DNA of 64,000 nt from Osmia lignaria lignaria. Lineage: Eukaryota; Arthropoda; Insecta; Hymenoptera; Megachilidae. Below, piece by piece: positions 34,238 to 46,142 of the stretch; within the stretch, counting starts at the first letter, position 1; the number at the start of each line of letters is the position of its first letter. A model generated the notes under the pieces. It searched no databases. It worked only from the letters and a program-made list of their open reading frames with translations, and had not been told where the DNA came from. The position numbers and the translations under genes are program-made. The stretch is from assembly GCF_051020975.1 (NCBI RefSeq), contig NW_027478166.1:11161501-11225500 (forward strand), in the 5' to 3' direction.

Positions 34238-36809
34238 GATCAGAAGCGTAGTTTTCGAGATATATCGAGATATTTAAAAGTTCCGAAGCCGCACCAACAT
34301 AATAGGGATACAGAAACACCGTGGCCCCTTTCTTTGAGATAACTCTGCACTAGTGCGAGCCGCAAATGCCACTTCCAGCTTAGCTGTGCAGAAGAAGAAC
34401 AACAAGAAGAAATATCTCGAAATATGTCCGTCAGGCCCCTTCCCTTGAGATAAATCTGCAAATATCTCGGAAACGAAGCGAGCTATGGCAAAATGTTAAG
34501 AGACCTTTTTTGTAGAGAATTAAGTTTCCTACTTTTTATGTTCTATGATATTTTTTGATCAGATGCGTAGTTCTCGAGATATATCAAGATATTTAAAAGT
34601 TCCGAAGCCGCACCAACATAATAGAGATACAGAAACACCGTGGCCCCTTTCTTTGAGATAACTCTGCACTATTGCGAGCTGCAAATGCCACTTCCAGCTT
34701 AGCTGTGCAGAAGAAGAACAACAAGAAGAAGAAATATCTCGAAATATGTCCGTCAGGCCCCTTCCCTTGAGATAAATCTGCAAATATCTCGGAAACGAAG
34801 CGAGCTATGGCAAAATGTTAAGAGACCTTTTTTGTAGAGAATTCTGTTTCCTACAATTTATGTTCTATGATATTTTTTGATCAGAAGCGTAGTTTTCGAG
34901 ATATATCGAGATATTTAAAAGTTCCGAAGCCGCACCAACATAATAGGGATACAGAAACACCGTGGCCCCTTTCTTTGAGATAACTCTGCACTAGTGCGAG
35001 CCGCAAATGCCACTTCCAGCTTAGCTGTGCAGAAGAAGAACAACAAGAAGAAGAAATATCTCGAAATATGTCCGTCAGGCCCCTTCCCTTGAGATAAATC
35101 TGCAAATATCTCGGAAACGAAGCGAGCTATGGCAAAATGTTAAGAGACCTTTTTTGTAGAGAATTAAGTTTCCCACTTTTTATGTTCTATGATATTTTTT
35201 GATCAGATGCGTAGTTCTCGAGATATATCAAGATATTTAAAAGTTCCGAACCCGCACCAACATAATAGAGATACAGAAACACCGTGGCCCCTTTCTTTGA
35301 GATAACTCTGACCTTTGCGAGCTGCAAATGCCACTTCCAGCTTAGCTGTGCAGAGGAAGAACAACAAGAAGAAGAAATATCTCGAAATATGTCCGTCAGG
35401 CCAGTTCCTTTGAGCTGAATCTGCAAATATCTCGGAAACGAAGCGAGCTATGGCAAAATGTTAAGAGACGTTGTTTATAGAGAATTATGTTTCCTACAAT
35501 TTATGTTCTATGATATTTTTTGATCAGAAGCGTAGTTTTCGAGATATATCGAGATATTTAAAAGTTCCGAAGCCGCACCAACATAATAGGGATACAGAAA
35601 CACCGTGGCCCCTTTCTTTGAGATAACTCTGCACTAGTGCGAGCCGCAAATGCCACTTCCAGCTTAGCTGTGCAGAAGAAGAACAACAAGAAGAAGAAAT
35701 ATCTCGAAATATGTCCGTCAGGCCCCTTCCCTTGAGATAAATCTGCAAATATCTCGGAAACGAAGCGAGCTATGGCAAAATGTTAAGAGACCTTTTTTGT
35801 AGATAATTAAGTTTCCTACTTTTTATGTTCTATGATATTTTTTGATCAGATGCGTAGTTCTCGAGATATATCAAGATATTTAAAAGTTCCGAAGCCGCAC
35901 CAACATAATAGAGATACAGAAACACCGTGGCCCCTTTCTTTGAGATAACTCTGCACTATGGCGAGCTGCAAATGCCACTTCCAGCTTAGCTGTGCAGAAG
36001 AAGAACAACAAGAAGAAGAAATATCTCGAAATATGTCCGTCAGGCCCCTTCCCTTGAGATAAATCTGCAAATATCTCGGAAACGAAGAGAGCTATGGCAA
36101 AATGTTAAGAGACCTTTTTTGTAGAGAATTAAGTTTCCTACAATTTATGTTCTATGATATTTTTTGATCAGAAGCGTAGTTTTCGAGATATATCGAGATA
36201 TTTAAAAGTTCCGAAGCCGCACCAACATAATAGGGATACAGAAACACCGTGGCCCCTTTCTTTGAGATGACTCTGCACTAGTGCGAGCCGCAAATGCCAC
36301 TTCCAGCTTAGCTGTGCAGAAGAAGAAAAACAAGAAGAAGAAATATCTCGAAATATGTCCGTCAGGCCCCTTCCCTTGAGATATATCTGCAAATATCTCG
36401 GAAACGAAGCGAGCTATGGCAAAATGTTAAGAGACCTTTTTTGTAGAGAATTATGTTTCCTACAATTTATGTTCTATGATATTTTTTGATCAGAAGCGTA
36501 GTTTTCGAGATATATCGAGATATTTAAAAGTTCCGAAGCCGCACCAACATAATAGAGATACAGAAACACCGTGACCCCTTTCTTTGAGATAACTCTGCAC
36601 TAGTGCGAGCCGCAAATGCCACTTCCAGCTTAGCTGTGCAGAAGAAGAACAACAAGAAGAAGAAATATCTCGAAATATGTCCGTCAGGCCCCTTCCCTTG
36701 AGATAAATCTGCAAATATCTCGGAAACGAAGCGAGCTATGGCAAAATGTTAAGAGACCTTTTTTGTAGAGAATTAAGTTTCCTACTTTTTATGTTCTATG
36801 ATATTTTTT
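34238..36809 (+). repeat. Seven/eight-monomer HOR block, copy 3 of 3
   Basis: Repeats the 319-bp B, A, B, D, B, A*, B order and ends with the CCGTGACCCC class B unit at 36488, as in copy 2. Offset from copy 2 is 4181 bp. Confidence 0.9.
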
Positions 36810-37130
36810 GATCAGATGCGTAGTTCTCGAGATATATCAAGATATTTAAAAGTTCCGAAGCCGCACCAACATAATAGAGATACAGAAACACCGTGGCCCC
36901 TTTCTTTGAGATAACTCTGCACTAGTGCGAGCCGCAAATGCCACTTCCAGCTTAGCTGTGCAGAAGAAGAACAACAAGAAGAAGAAATATCTCGAAATAT
37001 GTCCGTCAGGCCCCTTCCCTTGAGATAAATCTGCAAATATCTCGGAAACGAAGCGAGCTATGGCAAAATGTTAAGAGACCTTTTTTGTAGAGAATTAAGT
37101 TTCCTACTTTTTATGTTCTATGATATTTTT

Positions 37131-37160
37131 TGATCAGATGCGTAGTTCTCGAGATATATC
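37131..37160. other. Cluster of three short palindromes at the monomer start
   Basis: TGATCA (37131-37136), TCTCGAGA (37147-37154) and GATATATC (37153-37160) lie within 30 bp. Class B units keep the first and third and lose the second. Such dyads could bind dimeric proteins or form small cruciforms, but nothing here shows that they do. Confidence 0.6.
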
Positions 37161-37216
37161 AAGATATTTAAAAGTTCCGAAGCCGCACCAACATAATAGA
37201 GATACAGAAACACCGT

Positions 37217-37243
37217 GGCCCCTTTCTTTGAGATAACTCTGCA
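37217..37243 (+). repeat. Internal direct repeat, left copy (27 bp)
   Basis: Begins GGCCCCTTTCTTTGAG and matches 37331-37357 at 24 of 27 positions, 114 bp apart. After both copies comes GCGAGCT followed closely by GCAAA, which suggests the monomer arose partly by internal duplication. Confidence 0.85.
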
Positions 37244-37269
37244 CTATTGCGAGCTGCAAATGCCACTTC

Positions 37270-37280
37270 CAGCTTAGCTG
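37270..37280. other. Dyad CAGCTTAGCTG
   Basis: CAGCT and AGCTG are complementary around a single central T. It is kept in most monomers; changes such as CAGTTTAGC, CAGGTTAGC and CGAGCTTAGC break it in the older classes. Confidence 0.6.
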
Positions 37281-37284
37281 TGCA

Positions 37285-37309
37285 GAAGAAGAACAACAAG
37301 AAGAAGAAA
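37285..37309 (+). other. GAA/CAA triplet purine-rich tract
   Basis: A 25-bp run of A and G with only two C, built of GAA and CAA triplets, at relative positions 154-178. The 3-bp deletion in the 319-bp monomers (26519, 30057, 34238) removes one triplet here, as expected from slippage. Confidence 0.75.
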
Positions 37310-37366
37310 TATCTCGAAATATGTCCGTCAGGCCCCTTCCCTTGAGATAAATCTGCAAATATCTCG
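37307..37366 (+). repeat. Paired AAATATCTCG motif
   Basis: AAATATCTCG occurs at 37307-37316 and 37357-37366, exactly 50 bp apart. Its reverse complement CGAGATATTT occurs near the start of class B monomers, and one base off (CAAGATATTT) in class A. Confidence 0.75.
37331..37357 (+). repeat. Internal direct repeat, right copy (27 bp)
   Basis: Begins GGCCCCTTCCCTTGAG. The three differences from the left copy are T/C at positions 9 and 11 and C/A at position 21. The same pair occurs at relative positions 86 and 200 of nearly all monomers. Confidence 0.85.
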
Positions 37367-37402
37367 GAAACGAAGAGAGCTATGGCAAAATGTTAAGAGA
37401 CC

Positions 37403-37453
37403 TTTTTTGTAGAGAATTAAGTTTCCTACAATTTATGTTCTATGATATTTTTT
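37403..37453 (+). other. Pair of T6 tracts flanking the monomer tail
   Basis: CCTTTTTTGTAG (T-run 37403-37408) and ATATTTTTTGATC (T-run 37448-37453) are 45 bp apart. Losses of one base in the array often fall at or beside these runs: C at about 15197 and 56709, T before 47752 and before 58048. Confidence 0.65.
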
Positions 37454-37775
37454 GATCAGAAGCGTAGTTTTCGAGATATATCGAGATATTTAAAAGTTCC
37501 GAAGCCGCACCAACATAATAGGGATACAGAAACACCGTGGCCCCTTTCTTTGAGATAACTCTGCACTATTGCGAGCTGCAAATGCCACTTCCAGCTTAGC
37601 TGTGCAGAGGAAGAACAACAAGAAGAAGAAATATCTCGAAATATGTCCGTCAGGCCCCTTCCCTTGAGATAAATCTGCAAATATCTCGGAAACGAAGCGA
37701 GCTATGGCAAAATGTTAAGAGACCTTTTTTGTAGAGAATTCTGTTTCCTACAATTTATGTTCTATGATATTTTTT

Positions 37776-38097
37776 GATCAGAAGCGTAGTTTTCGAGATA
37801 TATCGAGATATTTAAAAGTTCCGAAGCCGCACCAACATAATAGGGATACAGAAACACCGTGGCCCCTTTCTTTGAGATAACTCTGCACTAGTGCGAGCCG
37901 CAAATGCCACTTCCAGCTTAGCTGTGCAGAAGAAGAACAACAAGAAGAAGAAATATCTCGAAATATGTCCGTCAGGCCCCTTCCCTTGAGATAAATCTGC
38001 AAATATCTCGGAAACGAAGCGAGCTATGGCAAAATGTTAAGAGACCTTTTTTGTAGAGAATTAAGTTTCCCACTTTTTATGTTCTATGATATTTTTT
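37776..38097 (+). repeat. Reference class B monomer, 322 bp
   Basis: GATCAGAAGCG start, TTTTCGAG in place of the XhoI site, CGAGATATATCGAG, CATAATAGGGATAC, CTAGTGCGAGCCGC. It alternates with class A-type units over much of 26.5-45 kb. The stretch CGAGATATTT at 37804-37813 is the exact reverse complement of the AAATATCTCG found twice later in the same monomer. Confidence 0.9.
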
Positions 38098-38419
38098 GAT
38101 CAGATGCGTAGTTCTCGAGATATATCAAGATATTTAAAAGTTCCGAACCCGCACCAACATAATAGAGATACAGAAACACCGTGGCCCCTTTCTTTGAGAT
38201 AACTCTGCACTAGTGCGAGCCGCAAATCTCACTTCCAGCTTAGCTGTGCAGAAGAAGAACAACAAGAAGAAGAAATATCTCGAAATATGTCCGTCAGGCC
38301 CCTTCCCTTGAGATATATCTGCAAATATCTCGGAAACGAAGCGAGCTATGGCAAAATGTTAAGAGACCTTTTTTGTAGAGAATTAAGTTTCCTACTTTTT
38401 ATGTTCTATGATATTTTTT
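38098..38419 (+). repeat. D/X chimeric monomer
   Basis: Starts as class D, with TTTCCCACTTTTTATG upstream and GAACCCGCACC, then becomes class X with CTGCACTAGTGCG and AAATCTCACTTCC. The switch lies between about 38150 and 38207. It is the only D/X combination in the window. Confidence 0.87.
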
Positions 38420-39810
38420 GATCAGATGCGTAGTTCTCGAGATATATCAAGATATTTAAAAGTTCCGAAGCCGCACCAACATAATAGAGATACAGAAACA
38501 CCGTGGCCCCTTTCTTTGAGATAACTCTGCACTAGTGCGAGCCGCAAATGCCACTTCCAGCTTAGCTGTGCAGAAGAAGAACAACAAGAAGAAGAAATAT
38601 CTCGAAATATGTCCGTCAGGCCCCTTCCCTTGAGATAAATCTGCAAATATCTCGGAAACGAAGCGAGCTATGGCAAAATGTTAAGAGACCTTTTTTGTAG
38701 AGAATTAAGTTTCCTACTTTTTATGTTCTATGATATTTTTTGATCAGATGCGTAGTTCTCGAGATATATCAAGATATTTAAAAGTTCCGAAGCCGCACCA
38801 ACATAATAGAGATACAGAAACACCGTGGCCCCTTTCTTTGAGATAACTCTGCACTATTGCGAGCTGCAAATGCCACTTCCAGCTTAGCTGTGCAGAAGAA
38901 GAACAACAAGAAGAAGAAATATCTCGAAATATGTCCGTCAGGCCCCTTCCCTTGAGATAAATCTGCAAATATCTCGGAAACGAAGAGAGCTATGGCAAAA
39001 TGTTAAGAGACCTTTTTTGTAGAGAATTAAGTTTCCTACAATTTATGTTCTATGATATTTTTTGATCAGAAGCGTAGTTTTCGAGATATATCGAGATATT
39101 TAAAAGTTCCGAAGCCGCACCAACATAATAGGGATACAGAAACACCGTGGCCCCTTTCTTTGAGATAACTCTGCACTATTGCGAGCTGCAAATGCCACTT
39201 CCAGCTTAGCTGTGCAGAGGAAGAACAACAAGAAGAAGAAATATCTCGAAATATGTCCGTCAGGCCCCTTCCCTTGAGATAAATCTGCAAATATCTCGGA
39301 AACGAAGCGAGCTATGGCAAAATGTTAAGAGACCTTTTTTGTAGAGAATTCTGTTTCCTACAATTTATGTTCTATGATATTTTTTGATCAGAAGCGTAGT
39401 TTTCGAGATATATCGAGATATTTAAAAGTTCCGAAGCCGCACCAACATAATAGGGATACAGAAACACCGTGGCCCCTTTCTTTGAGATAACTCTGCACTA
39501 GTGCGAGCCGCAAATGCCACTTCCAGCTTAGCTGTGCAGAAGAAGAACAACAAGAAGAAGAAATATCTCGAAATATGTCCGTCAGGCCCCTTCCCTTGAG
39601 ATAAATCTGCAAATATCTCGGAAACGAAGCGAGCTATGGCAAAATGTTAAGAGACCTTTTTTGTAGAGAATTAAGTTTCCCACTTTTTATGTTCTATGAT
39701 ATTTTTTGATCAGATGCGTAGTTCTCGAGATATATCAAGATATTTAAAAGTTCCGAACCCGCACCAACATAATAGAGATACAGAAACACCGTGGCCCCTT
39801 TCTTTGAGAT
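38420..39810 (+). repeat. Five-monomer HOR, copy 2
   Basis: Same monomer order as copy 1. Its fifth monomer (39708) is a normal class D unit and opens the following 9-mer block. Confidence 0.9.
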
Positions 39811-40028
39811 AACTCTGACCTTTGCGAGCTGCAAATGCCACTTCCAGCTTAGCTGTGCAGAGGAAGAACAACAAGAAGAAGAAATATCTCGAAATATGTC
39901 CGTCAGGCCAGTTCCTTTGAGCTGAATCTGCAAATATCTCGGAAACGAAGCGAGCTATGGCAAAATGTTAAGAGACGTTGTTTATAGAGAATTATGTTTC
40001 CTACAATTTATGTTCTATGATATTTTTT
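39708..40028 (+). repeat. Reference class D monomer, 321 bp
   Basis: GAACCCGCACC, CTCTGACCTTTGCG in place of CTCTGCACTATTGCG (net loss of one base), GCAGAGGAAG, GGCCAGTTCC, GAGCTGAATC, and the tail GACGTTGTTTATAG. Fifteen monomers share the deletion: 27482, 31020, 33273, 35201, 39708, 40995, 42604, 43891, 45500, 49040, 50327, 51292, 51935, 52900, 55475. Every one is followed by a monomer with a class B start. Confidence 0.9.
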
Positions 40029-42603
40029 GATCAGAAGCGTAGTTTTCGAGATATATCGAGATATTTAAAAGTTCCGAAGCCGCACCAACATAATAGGGAT
40101 ACAGAAACACCGTGGCCCCTTTCTTTGAGATAACTCTGCACTAGTGCGAGCCGCAAATGCCACTTCCAGCTTAGCTGTGCAGAAGAAGAACAACAAGAAG
40201 AAGAAATATCTCGAAATATGTCCGTCAGGCCCCTTCCCTTGAGATAAATCTGCAAATATCTCGGAAACGAAGCGAGCTATGGCAAAATGTTAAGAGACCT
40301 TTTTTGTAGATAATTAAGTTTCCTACTTTTTATGTTCTATGATATTTTTTGATCAGATGCGTAGTTCTCGAGATATATCAAGATATTTAAAAGTTCCGAA
40401 GCCGCACCAACATAATAGAGATACAGAAACACCGTGGCCCCTTTCTTTGAGATAACTCTGCACTATGGCGAGCTGCAAATGCCACTTCCAGCTTAGCTGT
40501 GCAGAAGAAGAACAACAAGAAGAAGAAATATCTCGAAATATGTCCGTCAGGCCCCTTCCCTTGAGATAAATCTGCAAATATCTCGGAAACGAAGAGAGCT
40601 ATGGCAAAATGTTAAGAGACCTTTTTTGTAGAGAATTAAGTTTCCTACAATTTATGTTCTATGATATTTTTTGATCAGAAGCGTAGTTTTCGAGATATAT
40701 CGAGATATTTAAAAGTTCCGAAGCCGCACCAACATAATAGGGATACAGAAACACCGTGGCCCCTTTCTTTGAGATAACTCTGCACTAGTGCGAGCCGCAA
40801 ATGCCACTTCCAGCTTAGCTGTGCAGAAGAAGAACAAAAAGAAGAAGAAATATCTCGAAATATGTCCGTCAGGCCCCTTCCCTTGAGATAAATCTGCAAA
40901 TATCTCGGAAACGAAGCGAGCTATGGCAAAATGTTAAGAGACCTTTTTTGTAGAGAATTAAGTTTCCCACTTTTTATGTTCTATGATATTTTTTGATCAG
41001 ATGCGTAGTTCTCGAGATATATCAAGATATTTAAAAGTTCCGAACCCGCACCAACATAATAGAGATACAGAAACACCGTGGCCCCTTTCTTTGAGATAAC
41101 TCTGACCTTTGCGAGCTGCAAATGCCACTTCCAGCTTAGCTGTGCAGAGGAAGAACAACAAGAAGAAGAAATATCTCGAAATATGTCCGTCAGGCCAGTT
41201 CCTTTGAGCTGAATCTGCAAATATCTCGGAAACGAAGCGAGCTATGGCAAAATGTTAAGAGACGTTGTTTATAGAGAATTATGTTTCCTACAATTTATGT
41301 TCTATGATATTTTTTGATCAGAAGCGTAGTTTTCGAGATATATCGAGATATTTAAAAGTTCCGAAGCCGCACCAACATAATAGGGATACAGAAACACCGT
41401 GGCCCCTTTCTTTGAGATAACTCTGCACTAGTGCGAGCCGCAAATGCCACTTCCAGCTTAGCTGTGCAGAAGAAGAACAACAAGAAGAAGAAATATCTCG
41501 AAATATGTCCGTCAGGCCCCTTCCCTTGAGATAAATCTGCAAATATCTCGGAAACGAAGCGAGCTATGGCAAAATGTTAAGAGACCTTTTTTGTAGAGAA
41601 TTAAGTTTCCTACTTTTTATGTTCTATGATATTTTTTGATCAGATGCGTAGTTCTCGAGATATATCAAGATATTTAAAAGTTCCGAAGCCGCACCAACAT
41701 ATAAGAGATACAGAAACACCGTGGCCCCTTTCTTTGAGATAACTCTGCACTATTGCGAGCTGCAAATGCCACTTCCAGCTTAGCTGTGCAGAGGAAGAAC
41801 AACAAGAAGAAGAAATATCTCGAAATATGTCCGTCAGGCCCCTTCCCTTGAGATAAATCTGCAAATATCTCGGAAACGAAGCGAGCTATGGCAAAATGTT
41901 AAGAGACCTTTTTTGTAGAGAATTAAGTTTCCTACTTTTTATGTTCTATGATATTTTTTGATCAGATGCGTAGTTCTCGAGATATATCAAGATATTTAAA
42001 AGTTCCGAATCCGCACCAACATAATAGAGATACAGAAACACCGTGGCCCCTTTCTTTGAGATAACTCTGCACTATTGCGAGCTGTAAATGCCACTTCCAG
42101 CTTAGCTGTGCAGAAGAAGAATAACAAGAAGAAGAAATATCTCGAAATATGTCCGTCAGGCCCCTTCCCTTGAGATATATCTGCAAATATCTCGGAAACG
42201 AAGCGAGCTATGGCAAAATGTTAAGAGACCTTTTTTGTAGAGAATTATGTTTCCTACAATTTAGGTTCTATGATATTTTTTGATCAGAAGCGTAGTTTTC
42301 GAGATATATCGAGATATTTAAAAGTTCCGAAGCCGCACCAACATAATAGGGATACAGAAACACCGTGGCCCCTTTCTTTGAGATAACTCTGCACTAGTGC
42401 GAGCCGCAAATGCCACTTCCAGCTTAGCTGTGCAGAAGAAGAACAACAAGAAGAAGAAATATCTTGAAATATGTCCGTCAGGCCCCTTCCCTTGAGATAA
42501 ATCTGCAAATATCTCGGAAACGAAGCGAGCTATGGCAAAATGTTAAGAGACCTTTTTTGTAGAGAATTAAGTTTCCCACTTTTTATGTTCTATGATATTT
42601 TTT
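39708..42603 (+). repeat. 2896-bp nonamer HOR of the D domain, copy 1
   Basis: Order: D, B, A*, B, D, B, A, Y, B. Two D units, each missing one base, make it 2896 bp. Private changes include GAACAAAAAGAAG near 40834, ACATATAAGAG near 41697 and ATCTTGAAATATG near 42463. Confidence 0.92.
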
Positions 42604-45499
42604 GATCAGATGCGTAGTTCTCGAGATACATCAAGATATTTAAAAGTTCCGAACCCGCACCAACATAATAGAGATACAGAAACACCGTGGCCCCTTTCTT
42701 TGAGATAACTCTGACCTTTGCGAGCTGCAAATGCCACTTCCAGCTTAGCTGTGCAGAGGAAGAACAACAAGAAGAAGAAATATCTCGAAATATGTCCGTC
42801 AGGCCAGTTCCTTTGAGCTGAATCTGCAAATATCTCGGAAACGAAGCGAGCTATGGCAAAATGTTAAGAGACGTTGTTTATAGAGAATTATGTTTCCTAC
42901 AATTTATGTTCTATGATATTTTTTGATCAGAAGCGTAGTTTTCGAGATATATCGAGATATTTAAAAGTTCCGAAGCCGCACCAACATAATAGGGATACAG
43001 AAACACCGTGGCCCCTTTCTTTGAGATAACTCTGCACTAGTGCGAGCCGCAAATGCCACTTCCAGCTTAGCTGTGCAGAAGAAGAACAACAAGAAGAAGA
43101 AATATCTCGAAATATGTCCGTCAGGCCCCTTCCCTTGAGATAAATCTGCAAATATCTCGGAAACGAAGCGAGCTATGGCAAAATGTTAAGAGACCTTTTT
43201 TGTAGATAATTAAGTTTCCTACTTTTTATGTTCTATGATATTTTTTGATCAGATGCGTAGTTCTCGAGATATATCAAGATATTTAAAAGTTCCGAAGCCG
43301 CACCAACATAATAGAGATACAGAAACACCGTGGCCCCTTTCTTTGAGATAACTCTGCACTATGGCGAGCTGCAAATGCCACTTCCAGCTTAGCTGTGCAG
43401 AAGAAGAACAACAAGAAGAAGAAATATCTCGAAATATGTCCGTCAGGCCCCTTCCCTTGAGATAAATCTGCAAATATCTCGGAAACGAAGAGAGCTAAGG
43501 CAAAATGTTAAGAGACCTTTTTTGTAGAGAATTAAGTTTCCTACAATTTATGTTCTATGATATTTTTTGATCAGAAGCGTAGTTTTCGAGATATATCGAG
43601 ATATTTAAAAGTTCCGAAGCCGCACCAACATAATAGGGATACAGAAACACCGTGGCCCCTTTCTTTGAGATAACTCTGCACTAGTGCGAGCCGCAAATGC
43701 CACTTCCAGCTTAGCTGTGCAGAAGAAGAACAACAAGAAGAAGAAATATCTCGAAATATGTCCGTCAGGCCCCTTCCCTTGAGATAAATCTGCAAATATC
43801 TCGGAAACGAAGCGAGCTATGGCAAAATGTTAAGAGACCTTTTTTGTAGAGAATTAAGTTTCCCACTTTTTATGTTCTATGATATTTTTTGATCAGATGC
43901 GTAGTTCTCGAGATATATCAAGATATTTAAAAGTTCCGAACCCGCACCAACATAATAGAGATACAGAAACACCGTGGCCCCTTTCTTTGAGATAACTCTG
44001 ACCTTTGCGAGCTGCAAATGCCACTTCCAGCTTAGCTGTGCAGAGGAAGAACAACAAGAAGAAGAAATATCTCGAAATATGTCCGTCAGGCCAGTTCCTT
44101 TGAGCTGAATCTGCAAATATCTCGGAAACGAAGCGAGCTATGGCAAAATGTTAAGAGACGTTGTTTATAGAGAATTATGTTTCCTACAATTTATGTTCTA
44201 TGATATTTTTTGATCAGAAGCGTAGTTTTCGAGATATATCGAGATATTTAAAAGTTCCGAAGCCGCACCAACATAATAGGGATACAGAAACACCGTGGCC
44301 CCTTTCTTTGAGATAACTCTGCACTAGTGCGAGCCGCAAATGCCACTTCCAGCTTAGCTGTGCAGAAGAAGAACAACAAGAAGAAGAAATATCTCGAAAT
44401 ATGTCCGTCAGGCCCCTTCCCTTGAGATAAATCTGCAAATATCTCGGAAACGAAGCGAGCTATGGCAAAATGTTAAGAGACCTTTTTTGTAGAGAATTAA
44501 GTTTCCTACTTTTTATGTTCTATGATATTTTTTGATCAGATGCGTAGTTCTCGAGATATATCAAGATATTTAAAAGTTCCGAAGCCGCACCAACATAATA
44601 GAGATACAGAAACACCGTGGCCCCTTTCTTTGAGATAACTCTGCACTATTGCGAGCTGCAAATGCCACTTCCAGCTTAGCTGTGCAGAGGAAGAACAACA
44701 AGAAGAAGAAATATCTCGAAATATGTCCGTCAGGCCCCTTCCCTTGAGATAAATCTGCAAATATCTCGGAAACGAAGCGAGCTATGGCAAAATGTTAAGA
44801 GACCTTTTTTGTAGAGAATTAAGTTTCCTACTTTTTATGTTCTATGATATTTTTTGATCAGATGCGTAGTTCTCGAGATATATCAAGATATTTAAAAGTT
44901 CCGAATCCGCACCAACATAATAGAGATACAGAAACACCGTGGCCCCTTTCTTTGAGATAACTCTGCACTATTGCGAGCTGTAAATGCCACTTCCAGCTTA
45001 GCTGTGCAGAAGAAGAATAACAAGAAGAAGAAATATCTCGAAATATGTCCGTCAGGCCCCTTCCCTTGAGATATATCTGCAAATATCTCGGAAACGAAGC
45101 GAGCTATGGCAAAATGTTAAGAGACCTTTTTTGTAGAGAATTATGTTTCCTACAATTTAGGTTCTATGATATTTTTTGATCAGAAGCGTAGTTTTCGAGA
45201 TGTATCGAGATATTTAAAATTTCCGAAGCCGCACCAACATAATAGAGATACAGAAACACCGTGGCCCCTTTCTTTGAGATAACTCTGCACTAGTGCGAGC
45301 CGCAAATGCCACTTCCAGCTTAGCTGTGCAGAAGAAGAACAACAAGAAGAAGAAATATCTCGAAATATGTCCGTCAGGCCCCTTCCCTTGAGATATATCT
45401 GCAAATATCTCGGAAACGAAGCGAGCTATGGCAAAATGTTAAGAGACCTTTTTTGTAGAGAATTCTGTTTCCTACAATTTATGTTCTATGATATTTTTT
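42604..45499 (+). repeat. 2896-bp nonamer HOR of the D domain, copy 2
   Basis: Same order, D, B, A*, B, D, B, A, Y, B. Private changes include GAGATACATCAAG near 42628, GAGCTAAGGC near 43494 and GAGATGTATCGAG near 45198. The last recurs near 55173. Confidence 0.92.
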
Positions 45500-46142
45500 G
45501 ATCAGAAGCGTAGTTTTCGAGATATATCGAGATATTTAAAAGTTCCGAACCCGCACCAACATAATAGAGATACAGAAACACCGTGGCCCCTTTCTTTGAG
45601 ATAACTCTGACCTTTGCGAGCTGCAAATGCCACTTCCAGCTTAGCTGTGCAGAGGAAGAACAACAAGAAGAAGAAATATCTCGAAATATGTCCGTCAGGC
45701 CAGTTCCTTTGAGCTGAATCTGCAAATATCTCGGAAACGAAGCGAGCTATGGCAAAATGTTAAGAGACGTTGTTTATAGAGAATTATGTTTCCTACAATT
45801 TATGTTCTATGATATTTTTTGATCAGAAGCGTAGTTTTCGAGATATATCGAGATATTTAAAAGTTCCGAAGCCGCACCAACATAATAGGGATACAGAAAC
45901 ACCGTGGCCCCTTTCTTTGAGATAACTCTGCACTATGGCGAGCTGCAAATGCCACTTCCAGCTTAGCTGTGCAGAAGAAGAACAACAAGAAGAAGAAATA
46001 TCTCGAAATATGTCCGTCAGGCCCCTTCCCTTGAGATAAATCTGCAAATATCTCGGAAACGAAGAGAGCTATGGCAAAATGTTGAGAGACCTTTTTTGTA
46101 GAGAATTAAGTTTCCTACAATTTATGTTCTATGATATTTTTT
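45500..46142 (+). repeat. Contracted D-B-A*-B unit with two chimeric monomers
   Basis: 45500 is a B/D chimera and 45821 a B/A* chimera, followed by B at 46143. Against the D-B-A*-B unit elsewhere, one monomer is missing and the join falls inside 45821-46142, between AGGGATAC (45888) and CACTATGGCG (45931). This is what one in-register unequal crossover between neighbouring B and A* monomers would leave. Confidence 0.85.

Larger units (their letters stand above)
37132..37453 (+). repeat. Reference class A monomer, 322 bp
   Basis: GATCAGATGCG start, XhoI site at 37148-37153, two T6 tracts bounding the last 50 bp, ten CpG sites. Its internal parts are listed separately and apply, at the same relative positions, to nearly every monomer. 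It has no ATG-started reading frame of note on either strand. Confidence 0.9.
36810..38200 (+). repeat. Five-monomer HOR, copy 1
   Basis: Monomers at 36810, 37132, 37454, 37776 and the first part of 38098 are repeated at 38420-39810, offset 1610 bp. The copies part inside the fifth monomer: copy 2 continues as class D, copy 1 switches to class X. The monomer at 37454 is itself a B/A chimera (GATCAGAAGCG start, CACTATTGCGAGCTGC and GCAGAGGAAG second half). Confidence 0.9.

Noticed and set aside
37140..37180. Heat-shock element (GTTCCGAAG)
   Set aside because: The TTC and GAA parts have a one-base gap instead of two, and no third unit follows.
37310..37340. Hammerhead ribozyme core, as in some insect and other satellites
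   Set aside because: The nearest match on the minus strand is CTGACGG, which lacks the conserved CTGANGA, and I found no GAAA in a suitable position with flanking stems.
37360..37380. CENP-B box-like sequence on the minus strand (CTTCGTTTCCGAGA)
   Set aside because: It shares only the TTCGTT part with the mammalian CENP-B box; the required A and the CGGG core are not in the right places.
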